From: Shimwellia blattae DSM 4481 = NBRC 105725
Lineage (GTDB): Bacteria > Pseudomonadota > Gammaproteobacteria > Enterobacterales > Enterobacteriaceae
Length of the DNA stretch: 64,000 nt
Direction of reading: 5' to 3'
Assembly: GCF_000262305.1 (NCBI RefSeq)
Contig: NC_017910.1
Location: 992,001 to 1,056,000, forward strand
The number at the start of each line of letters is the position of its first letter. Within the stretch, counting starts at the first letter, position 1. The translations under genes and the position numbers were made by a program. Of the stretch, positions 37,651 through 46,408 are shown piece after piece. The notes beneath the pieces are model-generated. The model was not told the origin of the DNA and did no database searches. It saw nothing but the letters and a program-made list of their open reading frames with translations.

Positions 37651-37933
37651 TTAATGTCATCTCTGTCTGGCAAATTACGGGGAGGAAGAGCCGTGTCTAC
37701 TGCACTACAGGGGAACGAATCAGGTGGCAAAGCGTACCTGTCATGGGGAAATCAGCAATGCTGATAACCGCCAAATCAGCGGTGCGTTGACCAAACTTGT
37801 ATTTTGCCAGCCCGGGGAATCACGTGGGTACTGGCCTGAATGGCCGGCATTTTGCTTAATTTTGCGACATCTGGCAACTGTCTGGCGCAATGAGTGCACA
37901 GATAGCTTAACGTGCGGGGGCGGTTTTATTTCT

Positions 37934-37972
37934 ACGCAAACGGTTTCGTCGCGGCGCGGTATTCTCTATAAT
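37934..37972 (+). promoter_or_regulatory. PurR-controlled promoter of purL
   Basis: ACGCAAACGGTTTCGT (37934-37949) is a PurR operator, one or two bases from the ideal. It is followed by a consensus -10 TATAAT at 37967-37972, so the operator covers the -35 region. The remaining 37651-38014 gap holds the mltF leader and no other feature that I can support. Confidence 0.87.
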
Positions 37973-38014
37973 GGCGCTCGTTTTCCCCCTTGCGCCCTGA
38001 AGACGAGAGATCTG

Positions 38015-41000
38015 ATGATGGAAATTCTGCGTGGTTCGCCCGCTTTGTCTGCCTTCCGTATTAATAAGCTGCTGGCCGGTTTTCAGGCGGCCAGCCTTCC
38101 GGTAAACGCGATTTATGCGGAGTATGTTCACTTTGCCGGGCTGGATGGTGCCCTGACACAGGAAGAGCACACCCGGCTCCAGCGGCTGCTGAAATATGGC
38201 CCGAGCCTGGCCGAACACACACCGGCCGGAAAACTGATTCTGGTCACCCCCCGTCCGGGTACTATCTCCCCCTGGTCTTCTAAAGCGACGGATATCGCCC
38301 ACAACTGCGGCCTGGTGCAGATCCAGCGTCTTGAGCGCGGCGTTGCCTGGTATGTGGATGCCCCGCAACTGACCGACGGGCAGTGGCAGCAGGTGAGTGC
38401 GATGCTGCATGACCGGATGATGGAAACCGTATTTAGCGACATGGCCCAGGCAGAGCAGCTGTTCCGCCACCGGGAGCCTGCGCCGGTGCAGAGTGTGGAT
38501 ATTCAGGGAGAGGGGCGCCAGGCACTGGTTGAGGCAAACCTGCGCCTGGGGCTGGCGCTGGCGGATGATGAAATCGACTACCTGCTGGATGCCTTTACCA
38601 CCCTGGGCCGCAACCCTAACGATATTGAGCTGTATATGTTCGCCCAGGCGAACTCTGAACACTGCCGGCATAAAATCTTTAACGCCGACTGGGTGATCGA
38701 CGGCCAGCAACAGCCTAAGTCGCTGTTCAAAATGATTAAGAATACGTTTGAGAAAACACCGGACCACGTGTTGTCTGCCTATAAAGACAACGCCGCGGTG
38801 ATGGAAGGCTCAGACGTTGGCCGCTTCTTTGCCAGCCACGACGGGCAGCACTATGACTACCACCAGGAAGCGGCGCATATCCTGATGAAAGTCGAAACCC
38901 ACAACCACCCGACCGCCATATCACCGTGGCCGGGGGCGGCGACCGGTTCCGGCGGCGAAATCCGTGACGAAGGCGCCACCGGCCGCGGGGCGAAGCCGAA
39001 AGCCGGGCTGGTGGGCTTCTCCGTGTCTAACCTGCGGATCCCGGGCTTTGAGCAGCCCTGGGAAGAGGACTTCGGAAAGCCGGATCGCATTGTGTCCGCA
39101 CTGGACATCATGACGGAAGGCCCGCTGGGGGGCGCTGCGTTTAACAACGAATTTGGCCGCCCGGCACTGACCGGCTATTTCCGTACCTATGAAGAGCGGG
39201 TGGATAGCCATAACGGCCACGAGCTGCGCGGTTATCACAAGCCAATTATGCTGGCGGGTGGTATCGGCAATATCCGGGCAGAGCACGTACAGAAAGGCGA
39301 GATCCCGGCCGGTGCAAAACTGATTGTGCTGGGTGGCCCGGCGATGAATATCGGCCTGGGTGGCGGTGCCGCCTCGTCGATGGCGTCCGGCCAGTCTGAT
39401 GCGGATCTGGATTTTGCCTCCGTACAGCGGGATAACCCGGAAATGGAGCGCCGTTGCCAGGAGGTGATTGACCGCTGCTGGCAGCTGGGTGAAGCCAACC
39501 CGATTCTGTTTATCCACGACGTGGGAGCAGGCGGTTTGTCGAACGCGATGCCTGAACTGGTCAGCGATGGCGGGCGCGGCGGGCGTTTTGAACTGCGCGA
39601 TATTCTCAGCGACGAGCCGGGAATGAGCCCCCTGGAAGTGTGGTGTAACGAATCACAAGAGCGCTATGTGCTGGCCGTAGCACCAGAGCAGCTGGCGCTG
39701 TTTGACGCCCTGTGCCGCCGGGAGCGCGCCCCTTATGCGGTGATCGGTGAAGCCACCGAAGCACAGCACCTGACCCTTAACGACAGCTACTTCAATAACC
39801 AGCCCATTGATATGCCGCTGGATGTGTTGCTGGGCAAAACACCGAAAATGACCCGCGACGTGACGCGCCTGCAGGCCAAAGGGCAGCCGCTTGATCGTGC
39901 AGATATTACGCTCAAAGACGCCGTAAACCGGGTGCTGCATTTACCGGCGGTGGCGGAAAAAACCTTCCTGATAACCATTGGCGATCGCAGCGTGACCGGG
40001 ATGGTGGCGCGGGATCAGATGGTCGGGCCCTGGCAGATCCCGGTGGCAGACTGCGCGGTAACCACCGCAAGCCTGGACAGCTACTACGGTGAGGCGATGG
40101 CCATTGGCGAGCGCGCACCGGTTGCGCTGCTTGATTTCGCCGCCTCTGCGCGCCTGGCGGTGGGGGAAGCGTTAACCAACATCGCCGCCACCCGGATTGG
40201 CGATATTAAGCAGATTAAGCTGTCGGCAAACTGGATGGCGGCAGCCGGACACCCGGGGGAAGATGCCGGGCTCTATGAGGCGGTTAAGGCCATCGGTGAG
40301 GAGCTGTGCCCGCAACTGGGGCTGACTATCCCGGTGGGCAAAGACTCTATGTCGATGAAAACCCGCTGGCAGCAGGGCGAAGAGCAGCGCGAGATGACCT
40401 CGCCCCTGTCGCTGGTTATCTCTGCCTTTGCCCGGGTGGAAGATGCCCGCCATACCGTGACGCCGCAGCTTTCCGTTGATGACAACGCACTGCTGCTGAT
40501 TGATCTGGGCAAAGGCCACAATGGGCTGGGCGCCACCGCGCTGGCCCAGGTCTACCGCCAGTTAGGGGATAAACCCGCCGACGTGCGCGATGTGGCGCAG
40601 CTGAAAGGCTTTTACGATGCCATCCAGGCCCTGGTGGCCCAGCAGAAACTGCTGGCTTACCACGACCGTGGCGATGGCGGCCTGCTGGTGACCCTGGCGG
40701 AAATGGCTTTTGCCGGTCACTGCGCTGTTGATGTGGATATCGCAGCGCTGGGAGAGGACCATCTGGCTGCTCTGTTTAACGAAGAGCTGGGGGCCGTTAT
40801 CCAGGTGGCGGCGCAGGATCAGGACGCGGTCATGAGCATTCTGCAGGCCCACGGGCTTGGCGACTGCTGCCACTGGCTGGGCCGTGCGCTGCCCGGCGAC
40901 AGCTTCACCCTGCGTGCCGGTGAACAGACACTGTTTAACGAGCCGCGCAGTACGCTGCGCCTGTGGTGGGCGGAAACCACCTGGCAGATGCAGCGCCTGC

Positions 41001-41902
41001 GCGACAACCCGGAGTGTGCCGATCAGGAGCACGACGCGAAGAAAGACGAGCAGGATCCGGGGCTCAATGTGGTGCTGAGCTACGATATCGGGGCGGATAT
41101 TGCCGCGCCGTTTATCGCCACCGGCGCACGCCCGAAAGTTGCCGTCCTGCGCGAGCAGGGGGTGAACTCTCATGTGGAGATGGCGGCGGCGTTCCACCGG
41201 GCCGGTTTTGACGCAATCGACGTCCATATGAGTGATTTGCTGGCCGGTCAGCGCGGGCTGGCGGAGTTCCAGGCGCTGGTTGCCTGTGGCGGCTTCTCCT
41301 ACGGGGATGTGCTGGGTGCCGGTGAAGGGTGGGCGAAGTCTATTCTGTTTAACTCACGGGTACGCGATGAGTTTGCGGCCTTCTTCAGCCGCCCGCAGAC
41401 GCTGGCCCTCGGGGTATGTAATGGCTGCCAGATGATGTCTAACCTGCGGGAGCTTATCCCGGGCAGTGAGCTGTGGCCGCGCTTTGTGCGTAATACCTCC
41501 GACCGTTTTGAAGCCCGCTTCAGCCTGGTGGAAGTGGCGGCAAGCCCGTCCCTGCTGTTACAGGGGATGGAAGGCTCACGGATGCCGATCGCCGTTTCTC
41601 ACGGGGAAGGGCGGGTCGAAGTGCGCGACGCCGCGCATCTGGCGGCGCTGGAAAGCCAGGGGCTGGTGGCGCTGCGCTATATGGATAACCACGGCCAGGC
41701 GACCGAACGCTACCCGGCCAACCCGAACGGCTCGCCAAACGGTATTACGGCGGTCACATCTCAGGGCGGCAGGGTAACGATTATGATGCCGCACCCGGAG
41801 CGGGTATTCCGCACTGTGAGTAACTCCTGGCACCCGGCGCAGTGGGGCGAGGATAGCCCGTGGATGCGCATCTTCCGCAACGCCCGTAAACAACTGGGCT
41901 GA
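38015..41902 (+). CDS. purL: Phosphoribosylformylglycinamidine synthase
   Basis: A 1295-residue single-chain enzyme for step four of purine synthesis, turning FGAR, ATP and glutamine into FGAM. It has an N-terminal linker region, two AIRS-like ATP-binding halves (MKVETHNHPTAISPWPGAATGSGGEIRDEGATG; second half from ~650) and a C-terminal glutaminase (~1040-1295) with Cys in ALGVCNGCQMMSNL and the His/Glu pair in MMPHPERVFR. The start MMEILRGSPALS is at 38015; 97 in-frame codons upstream cover the promoter and are not coding. Confidence 0.98.
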   Translation: MMEILRGSPALSAFRINKLLAGFQAASLPVNAIYAEYVHFAGLDGALTQEEHTRLQRLLKYGPSLAEHTPAGKLILVTPRPGTISPWSSKATDIAHNCGLVQIQRLERGVAWYVDAPQLTDGQWQQVSAMLHDRMMETVFSDMAQAEQLFRHREPAPVQSVDIQGEGRQALVEANLRLGLALADDEIDYLLDAFTTLGRNPNDIELYMFAQANSEHCRHKIFNADWVIDGQQQPKSLFKMIKNTFEKTPDHVLSAYKDNAAVMEGSDVGRFFASHDGQHYDYHQEAAHILMKVETHNHPTAISPWPGAATGSGGEIRDEGATGRGAKPKAGLVGFSVSNLRIPGFEQPWEEDFGKPDRIVSALDIMTEGPLGGAAFNNEFGRPALTGYFRTYEERVDSHNGHELRGYHKPIMLAGGIGNIRAEHVQKGEIPAGAKLIVLGGPAMNIGLGGGAASSMASGQSDADLDFASVQRDNPEMERRCQEVIDRCWQLGEANPILFIHDVGAGGLSNAMPELVSDGGRGGRFELRDILSDEPGMSPLEVWCNESQERYVLAVAPEQLALFDALCRRERAPYAVIGEATEAQHLTLNDSYFNNQPIDMPLDVLLGKTPKMTRDVTRLQAKGQPLDRADITLKDAVNRVLHLPAVAEKTFLITIGDRSVTGMVARDQMVGPWQIPVADCAVTTASLDSYYGEAMAIGERAPVALLDFAASARLAVGEALTNIAATRIGDIKQIKLSANWMAAAGHPGEDAGLYEAVKAIGEELCPQLGLTIPVGKDSMSMKTRWQQGEEQREMTSPLSLVISAFARVEDARHTVTPQLSVDDNALLLIDLGKGHNGLGATALAQVYRQLGDKPADVRDVAQLKGFYDAIQALVAQQKLLAYHDRGDGGLLVTLAEMAFAGHCAVDVDIAALGEDHLAALFNEELGAVIQVAAQDQDAVMSILQAHGLGDCCHWLGRALPGDSFTLRAGEQTLFNEPRSTLRLWWAETTWQMQRLRDNPECADQEHDAKKDEQDPGLNVVLSYDIGADIAAPFIATGARPKVAVLREQGVNSHVEMAAAFHRAGFDAIDVHMSDLLAGQRGLAEFQALVACGGFSYGDVLGAGEGWAKSILFNSRVRDEFAAFFSRPQTLALGVCNGCQMMSNLRELIPGSELWPRFVRNTSDRFEARFSLVEVAASPSLLLQGMEGSRMPIAVSHGEGRVEVRDAAHLAALESQGLVALRYMDNHGQATERYPANPNGSPNGITAVTSQGGRVTIMMPHPERVFRTVSNSWHPAQWGEDSPWMRIFRNARKQLG

Positions 41903-41953
41903 CCGGTAACCTGAGCAGGCGCGCCGTGGTGTGCCTGCTCAGGGGATGGCCGG

Positions 41954-42066
41954 TGTCTGGCAGTGACGACAGTCCGTCATATGAATGTCTCCATATGGCG
42001 ACACTTAACCCCATGAAATAGCGTGAGTTATATTTTTATGAGTGTAGTTGTCTCTGTATGGCGACA
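41954..42066 (+). promoter_or_regulatory. Three GlrR binding sites upstream of glmY
   Basis: Three copies of TGTC-N10-GACA at 41954-41971, 41986-42003 and 42049-42066. This is the motif bound by phosphorylated GlrR in E. coli, which also has three sites before glmY. The first two are 32 bp apart and the third is 63 bp further on. The glrR gene is downstream at 44593. A CCTGAGCAGGC hairpin (41910-41943) after purL lies just ahead. Confidence 0.92.
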
Positions 42067-42129
42067 GTTTCCCGCCCGCGCTATCCGCACTGGCTGAGTA
42101 ATGCATTTAAAAACAGAGAGTTAAAAAAC

Positions 42130-42147
42130 TGGCACGCAATGTGCTAT
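42130..42147 (+). promoter_or_regulatory. Sigma-54 promoter of glmY, overlapping a sigma-70 -10
   Basis: CTGGCACGCAATGTGCTA carries the -24 GG and -12 GC elements with the right spacing. TATATC at 42145-42150 can act as a sigma-70 -10 for the same start near 42157. This dual arrangement is known for glmY in E. coli. Confidence 0.85.
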
Positions 42148-42156
42148 ATCCTGAAC

Positions 42157-42345
42157 AGTGGCTCATTCACCCAATTATGTCAGCCCCGGATCTTCCGGCT
42201 GTTGCTACATAAAACACCGAATGACGCACTCAAAGGTGCCTGCCGTCCAGCTTCTGATAAGCGATTTATCAGCCATCGGGCGAAACGTTGAGTAAGGCAC
42301 CGCCTGTTTCCACAATAAAGGCAGCGCCCGGGCGCTGCCTTTATT
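42157..42345 (+). ncRNA. glmY: GlmY small regulatory RNA
   Basis: An sRNA that sequesters the adaptor RapZ and so stabilises GlmZ, which activates glmS translation and glucosamine 6-phosphate synthesis. It lies between purL and glrK as in E. coli. Recognised blocks are AGTGGCTCATTCACC at the 5' end, CGCACTCAAAGGTGCCTGCC, CCAGCTTCTGATAAGCG and CGGGCGAAACGTTGAGTAAG. The length to the terminator stem is about 185-189 nt, against 184 in E. coli. Short reading frames across it are not genes. Confidence 0.93.
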
Positions 42346-42347
42346 GT
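42314..42347 (+). terminator. Terminator of glmY
   Basis: A perfect palindrome with 16-bp arms meeting at 42329/42330 (AATAAAGGCAGCGCCC and its complement), followed by GTTT. As RNA it forms the 3' hairpin of GlmY with a CCGG-type turn. Confidence 0.88.
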
Positions 42348-42422
42348 TTCTGTATTGTTTCTGCGCTTTTCTCTTCCCGGTCACTCAGTTAGCATCGTCC
42401 TGTCTGAATTGCTGAGGCTCCG

Positions 42423-43859
42423 ATGTTGAAACGCTGGTCGCTCTTCCCCCGTTCGTTACGCCAGATGGTGATGATGGCGTTCATCCTGGTGCTGGCCCCT
42501 TTACTGGTGCTGGCCTGGCAGGCATGGCAAAGCCTGAATACCCTGAGCGATCAGGCGGCCCGGACCAACCGGATGACCCTGGTCGAGGCCCGGCGTAGTG
42601 AGGCCATGACCAACGCGGCACTGGAAATGGAGCGCAGCTACCGCCAGTTCTGTGTGCTGGATGACGCGACCTTTGCCAAAGTCTACCAGGATCAGCGCCG
42701 CCGCTACGGGCAGATGCTGGATGCCCAGGCGGGCATGCTGCCCGATAACCGCATCTGGCAGACGCTGCGTGACAACCTGGATAATCTGGCGGAGCTGAAG
42801 TGTGTTAACAGCGGGCCCACGGCTGCCGCCTCCGCCCAGCTGGAGCAGTTTGCCGCCACCAACGTGCAAATGGTCCAGGCGATGCGGGCGGTGGTGTACT
42901 CACACGGCCAGCAGCTACAGCAGGCGATTGCCCAACGCGGGCAATTTTTTGGCTGGCAGGCGCTGGTACTGTTTCTGATAACCCTCGGCCTGATGATGCT
43001 GTTTACCCGGATGATCACCGGCCCGGTTAAGGCCATTGAGTCGATGATTAACCGGCTGGGGGAGGGGGAGTCCCTGGGGCAGAATATCCATTTTAAAGGG
43101 CCCAGAGAGCTGAGATCGGTAGGGAAGCGTATTATCTGGCTGGGGGAGCGCCTGGCCTGGCTCGAATCCCAGCGCCACCAGTTTTTACGCCATATTTCCC
43201 ATGAGCTGAAAACCCCGCTGGCCAGCATGCGTGAAGGCACCGAGCTGCTGCTGGACCAGGTGGTGGGGCCACTGACGCTGGAACAAAAAGAGGTGGTGAC
43301 GATTCTGGACGACAGCAGCCGCAATCTGCAAAAGCTGATTGAGCAACTGCTGGACTATAATCGCAAGCTGGCTAATGGGGCCGTGCAACTGGAGCCGGTG
43401 GCGTTAGCCCCCCTGGTGGAGCAGGTGATTGCCGCCAATAGCCTTCCGGCGCGGGCAAAAGCCATGCAGACCCACTGCAATCTGGCGCAACAGCCTTGTC
43501 TGGCGCAGCCGCAGCTATTACTGAGCGTGCTGGATAATCTCTACTCTAACGCGGTGCACTATGGCAGTGAATCCGGTACTATCGGCATCCGCAGTCAGGT
43601 GGTGGATAACCAGTTGCAAATCGATATAACAAACACCGGTAATCCTGTCTCTGCGGCAGAAAGAGAAATGATTTTTGAGCCTTTTTTCCAGGGAAGCCAA
43701 CAACGTAAAGGGGCAGTGAAAGGAAGTGGCCTGGGGCTGAGTATTGCCCGGGACTGTGTGCGGCGTATGCACGGCACGCTCGCCCTGGTGGATGTCGATG
43801 ATGCTGACGTCTGTTTCCGGATCCTGCTACCCGTTTACCTCGGGAATAAAACGAAATGA
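42423..43859 (+). CDS. glrK: Two-component sensor kinase GlrK (QseE)
   Basis: A 478-residue inner-membrane histidine kinase. Helices at ~14-36 and ~178-198 flank a periplasmic sensor region. Then come a HAMP segment, the phospho-acceptor His260 in HISHELKTPLAS, and an ATPase domain with SNAVHYGS and GSGLGLSIARDCVRRMHG. It phosphorylates GlrR, which activates glmY upstream and, in E. coli, rpoE. It shares four bases (ATGA) with qseG. Confidence 0.95.
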   Translation: MLKRWSLFPRSLRQMVMMAFILVLAPLLVLAWQAWQSLNTLSDQAARTNRMTLVEARRSEAMTNAALEMERSYRQFCVLDDATFAKVYQDQRRRYGQMLDAQAGMLPDNRIWQTLRDNLDNLAELKCVNSGPTAAASAQLEQFAATNVQMVQAMRAVVYSHGQQLQQAIAQRGQFFGWQALVLFLITLGLMMLFTRMITGPVKAIESMINRLGEGESLGQNIHFKGPRELRSVGKRIIWLGERLAWLESQRHQFLRHISHELKTPLASMREGTELLLDQVVGPLTLEQKEVVTILDDSSRNLQKLIEQLLDYNRKLANGAVQLEPVALAPLVEQVIAANSLPARAKAMQTHCNLAQQPCLAQPQLLLSVLDNLYSNAVHYGSESGTIGIRSQVVDNQLQIDITNTGNPVSAAEREMIFEPFFQGSQQRKGAVKGSGLGLSIARDCVRRMHGTLALVDVDDADVCFRILLPVYLGNKTK

Positions 43860-44596
43860 TACCCATATTTACTGTTTTGTCGCGCGCTTGCCGGGCGTGG
43901 CGGCGAATGATGACCTGCGGGGCGGTGGTGATTGCGTCATCCCTGGCAGGCGGCTGTGTGCCTGACAGCGTTCACAGCGTGATTCACCCTAAAGACGAGC
44001 TACCGCAGCCCCGCCAGCAGCTGGATGACTATTTAACCGTCGGCTGTACCCGGATCTGGCAATTAGCGGAGCCTGCTTCAGAAAATAATCCGCTGTACTG
44101 GCTGCGGGCGATGGATTGCGCTCGCTCGCTCTCCCCGGCGGAGGCGCGGGTCATTGCCCACCGCCACGAAGAGCCGACCTGGCAGGAGGCATTCCGGCGG
44201 GGGATCCTGCTGGCCGATGCCCGGATCACGCCCCAGGAGCGTCAGCGCTATATGACCACCCTGGACGCCACCGCAGACAGCGTTCCCCCCCATGTGCAGC
44301 CGCTCTACCAGGTGTGGCGGGCCGGGCAGCAGTTGCAGCTGAAGCTGGTTGCCGAACGGGGGCGCTACAATAAGCTGCGCCAGACCACGGATACCGAGCT
44401 GGAAGGCATGCGCGTACAGCAAACCCATTTGCAAAGCCAGCTGGAGGCCACCACCCGGAAGCTAAAAAGCCTGACCGATATTGAGCGCCAGCTCTCTACC
44501 CGCAAACCCTCCGCAGGCTACTTGCCTGACGCCAGCCAGGTCAGCAGCGAGGGCGCCGCCGCCCCTGACAGCCACTCAGTGAAGGAGAAACAATGA
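43856..44596 (+). CDS. qseG: Lipoprotein QseG (YfhG)
   Basis: A 246-residue outer-membrane lipoprotein lying between kinase and regulator genes. The lipobox is SSLAGGC, with Cys34. The N-terminal region before it is long, and a later start near residue 18 (MTCGAVV) is possible. The mature part matches QseG (NPLYWLRAMDCARSL; GILLADARITPQERQRYM; a coiled-coil-like RYNKLRQTTDTELEGMRVQQTHLQSQLE; LTDIERQLSTRKP). In pathogenic E. coli QseG interacts with the kinase and affects effector translocation. It overlaps glrR by four bases. Confidence 0.9.
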   Translation: MIPIFTVLSRACRAWRRMMTCGAVVIASSLAGGCVPDSVHSVIHPKDELPQPRQQLDDYLTVGCTRIWQLAEPASENNPLYWLRAMDCARSLSPAEARVIAHRHEEPTWQEAFRRGILLADARITPQERQRYMTTLDATADSVPPHVQPLYQVWRAGQQLQLKLVAERGRYNKLRQTTDTELEGMRVQQTHLQSQLEATTRKLKSLTDIERQLSTRKPSAGYLPDASQVSSEGAAAPDSHSVKEKQ

Positions 44597-45930
44597 CCAC
44601 TGCCAAATCAGCCCGTCTGCTGCTGGTAGATGATGATCCGGGGTTGCTTAAACTGCTGGGGCTGCGCCTGACCAGCGAAGGCTACCTGGTGACCACCGCC
44701 CCCAGCGGCCACGATGCCTTGCGGGCACTGGGCAGGGAGCAAATTGATCTGGTTATCAGCGATCTGCGTATGGATGAGATGGACGGCATGCAGCTTTTTA
44801 GCGAGATCCAGAAGCTGCAACCCGGCCTGCCGGTGATTATCCTCACGGCTCACGGTTCGATACCCGATGCGGTCGCCGCGACACAGCAGGGGGTGTTTGG
44901 CTTTCTGACCAAACCGGTCGATAAAGACGCCCTGTACAGCGCCATTAATGATGCGCTGGCCCATTCGGCCACCGGGGGGGATGAACAGTGGCACGGCAGT
45001 ATCGTCACCCGCAGCCCGGTAATGCTGCGCCTGCTGGAGCAGGCGCGGCTGGTGGCCCAGTCGGATGTCAGCGTGCTGATTAACGGCGCCAGCGGCACCG
45101 GTAAAGAGGTGCTGGCCCGGGCCATTCATAACGCCAGCCCGCGCAGTAAAAAGCCGTTTGTGGCGATAAACTGCGGGGCGCTGCCTGAGCAGCTACTGGA
45201 GTCGGAGCTGTTTGGCCACGCCCGGGGAGCATTTACCGGGGCGGTCAGCAGCCGTGAGGGGCTGTTTCAGGCCGCCCAGGGCGGCACGCTGTTTCTGGAT
45301 GAGATAGGCGATATGCCCGCCCCGCTTCAGGTTAAGCTGCTGCGGGTGCTGCAGGAGCGCAAAGTGCGCCCGCTGGGGAGCAATAACGATATCGACATTG
45401 ATGTGCGGGTGATTTCGGCCACCCACCGGGATCTGCCTAAAGCCATGGCGCGCAATGAATTCCGGGAAGATCTCTACTACCGGCTCAATGTTGTCAGCCT
45501 GAAACTCCCGGCATTACAGGAGCGGGCAGAGGATATCCCGCTGCTGGCAAACTACCTGCTGCGCCAGACGGCCGATCGCAGTAAGCCCCAGGTGCGCAGC
45601 TTTTCCACCGATGCGATGAAACGGCTGATGACCGCCTCCTGGCCGGGTAATGTTCGCCAACTGGTCAACGTGATAGAGCAGTGCGTGGCGCTGACCTCAG
45701 CCCCGGTGATTAATGATGCCCTGGTCGAGCAGGCGCTGGACGGGGAAAATACCGTATTGCCCACCTTCGCTGAGGCAAGAAACCAGTTTGAACTCAATTA
45801 TTTAAGAAAGATTTTACAGATAACCAAAGGGAATGTGACCCAGGCGGCGAGAATGGCCGGGCGTAACCGCACCGAGTTCTATAAACTGTTAGGGCGTCAC
45901 GAACTGGATGCCAACGACTTTAAAGAGTAG
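44593..45930 (+). CDS. glrR: Sigma-54-dependent response regulator GlrR (QseF)
   Basis: A 445-residue NtrC-type activator. The receiver domain has Asp57 in DLVISDLRMDEMDG. The AAA+ domain has Walker A GASGTGKE, the sigma-54 contact loop GAFTGA in ARGAFTGAVSS, and GGTLFLDEIGDMP. A C-terminal Fis-like helix-turn-helix is at ~405-440 (GNVTQAARMAGRNRTEFYKLL). Its binding sites and target promoter for glmY are visible at 41954-42147. Confidence 0.96.
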   Translation: MTTAKSARLLLVDDDPGLLKLLGLRLTSEGYLVTTAPSGHDALRALGREQIDLVISDLRMDEMDGMQLFSEIQKLQPGLPVIILTAHGSIPDAVAATQQGVFGFLTKPVDKDALYSAINDALAHSATGGDEQWHGSIVTRSPVMLRLLEQARLVAQSDVSVLINGASGTGKEVLARAIHNASPRSKKPFVAINCGALPEQLLESELFGHARGAFTGAVSSREGLFQAAQGGTLFLDEIGDMPAPLQVKLLRVLQERKVRPLGSNNDIDIDVRVISATHRDLPKAMARNEFREDLYYRLNVVSLKLPALQERAEDIPLLANYLLRQTADRSKPQVRSFSTDAMKRLMTASWPGNVRQLVNVIEQCVALTSAPVINDALVEQALDGENTVLPTFAEARNQFELNYLRKILQITKGNVTQAARMAGRNRTEFYKLLGRHELDANDFKE

Positions 45931-46019
45931 TTTGTTGCCGCAATGACGGGAAGAATATGGTAATTTGTGCGCCCAGAGCTGCGTTCTTCTGCCCCGCGGG
46001 CAGTTTTTAAGGATCCACC

Positions 46020-46358
46020 ATGAAAAAAATTGATGCGATAATTAAGCCTTTCAAACTGGATGATGTGCGCGAAGCGCTTGCGGAAGTTGGCATTACCGGG
46101 ATGACGGTAACGGAAGTTAAGGGTTTTGGTCGCCAGAAAGGGCATACCGAACTCTACCGTGGTGCGGAGTATATGGTGGATTTTCTGCCGAAGGTGAAGA
46201 TTGAAATTGTCGTGCCTGACGACATTATGGATATCTGTGTCGACACCATTATCCGCACGGCCCAGACCGGGAAAATCGGCGACGGGAAAATCTTCGTGTT
46301 TGATGTGGCCCGGGTTGTCAGAATCCGTACCGGTGAAGAGGACGACGCGGCCATTTAA
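46020..46358 (+). CDS. glnB: Nitrogen regulatory protein P-II 1
   Basis: A 112-residue trimeric PII signal protein that senses 2-oxoglutarate and ATP/ADP and controls NtrB and glutamine synthetase adenylylation. Tyr51 in the T-loop (RGAEYMVDFLPK) is the uridylylation site. The C-loop GKIGDGKIFV is intact. It follows glrR by 89 bp, with AAGGATC ahead of its ATG, and has a strong terminator. Confidence 0.97.
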   Translation: MKKIDAIIKPFKLDDVREALAEVGITGMTVTEVKGFGRQKGHTELYRGAEYMVDFLPKVKIEIVVPDDIMDICVDTIIRTAQTGKIGDGKIFVFDVARVVRIRTGEEDDAAI

Positions 46359-46376
46359 GCCACGGCAGACAGAACG

Positions 46377-46404
46377 AAAAAAGGCGGGAAATCCCGCCTT
46401 TTTT
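46377..46404. terminator. Bidirectional terminator between glnB and hmp
   Basis: GGCGGG-aaat-CCCGCC flanked by six A on the left and six T on the right. It serves convergent glnB and hmp. Confidence 0.9.
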
Positions 46405-46408
46405 GCGT

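Noticed and set aside
37724..38014. 97-codon in-frame extension of purL upstream of 38015
   Set aside because: It runs over the PurR operator and -10 element, and the family N-terminus begins at 38015.
42058..42291. 78-codon frame between purL and glrK
   Set aside because: It overlaps the GlrR site, sigma-54 promoter and GlmY RNA, whose conservation explains the sequence.
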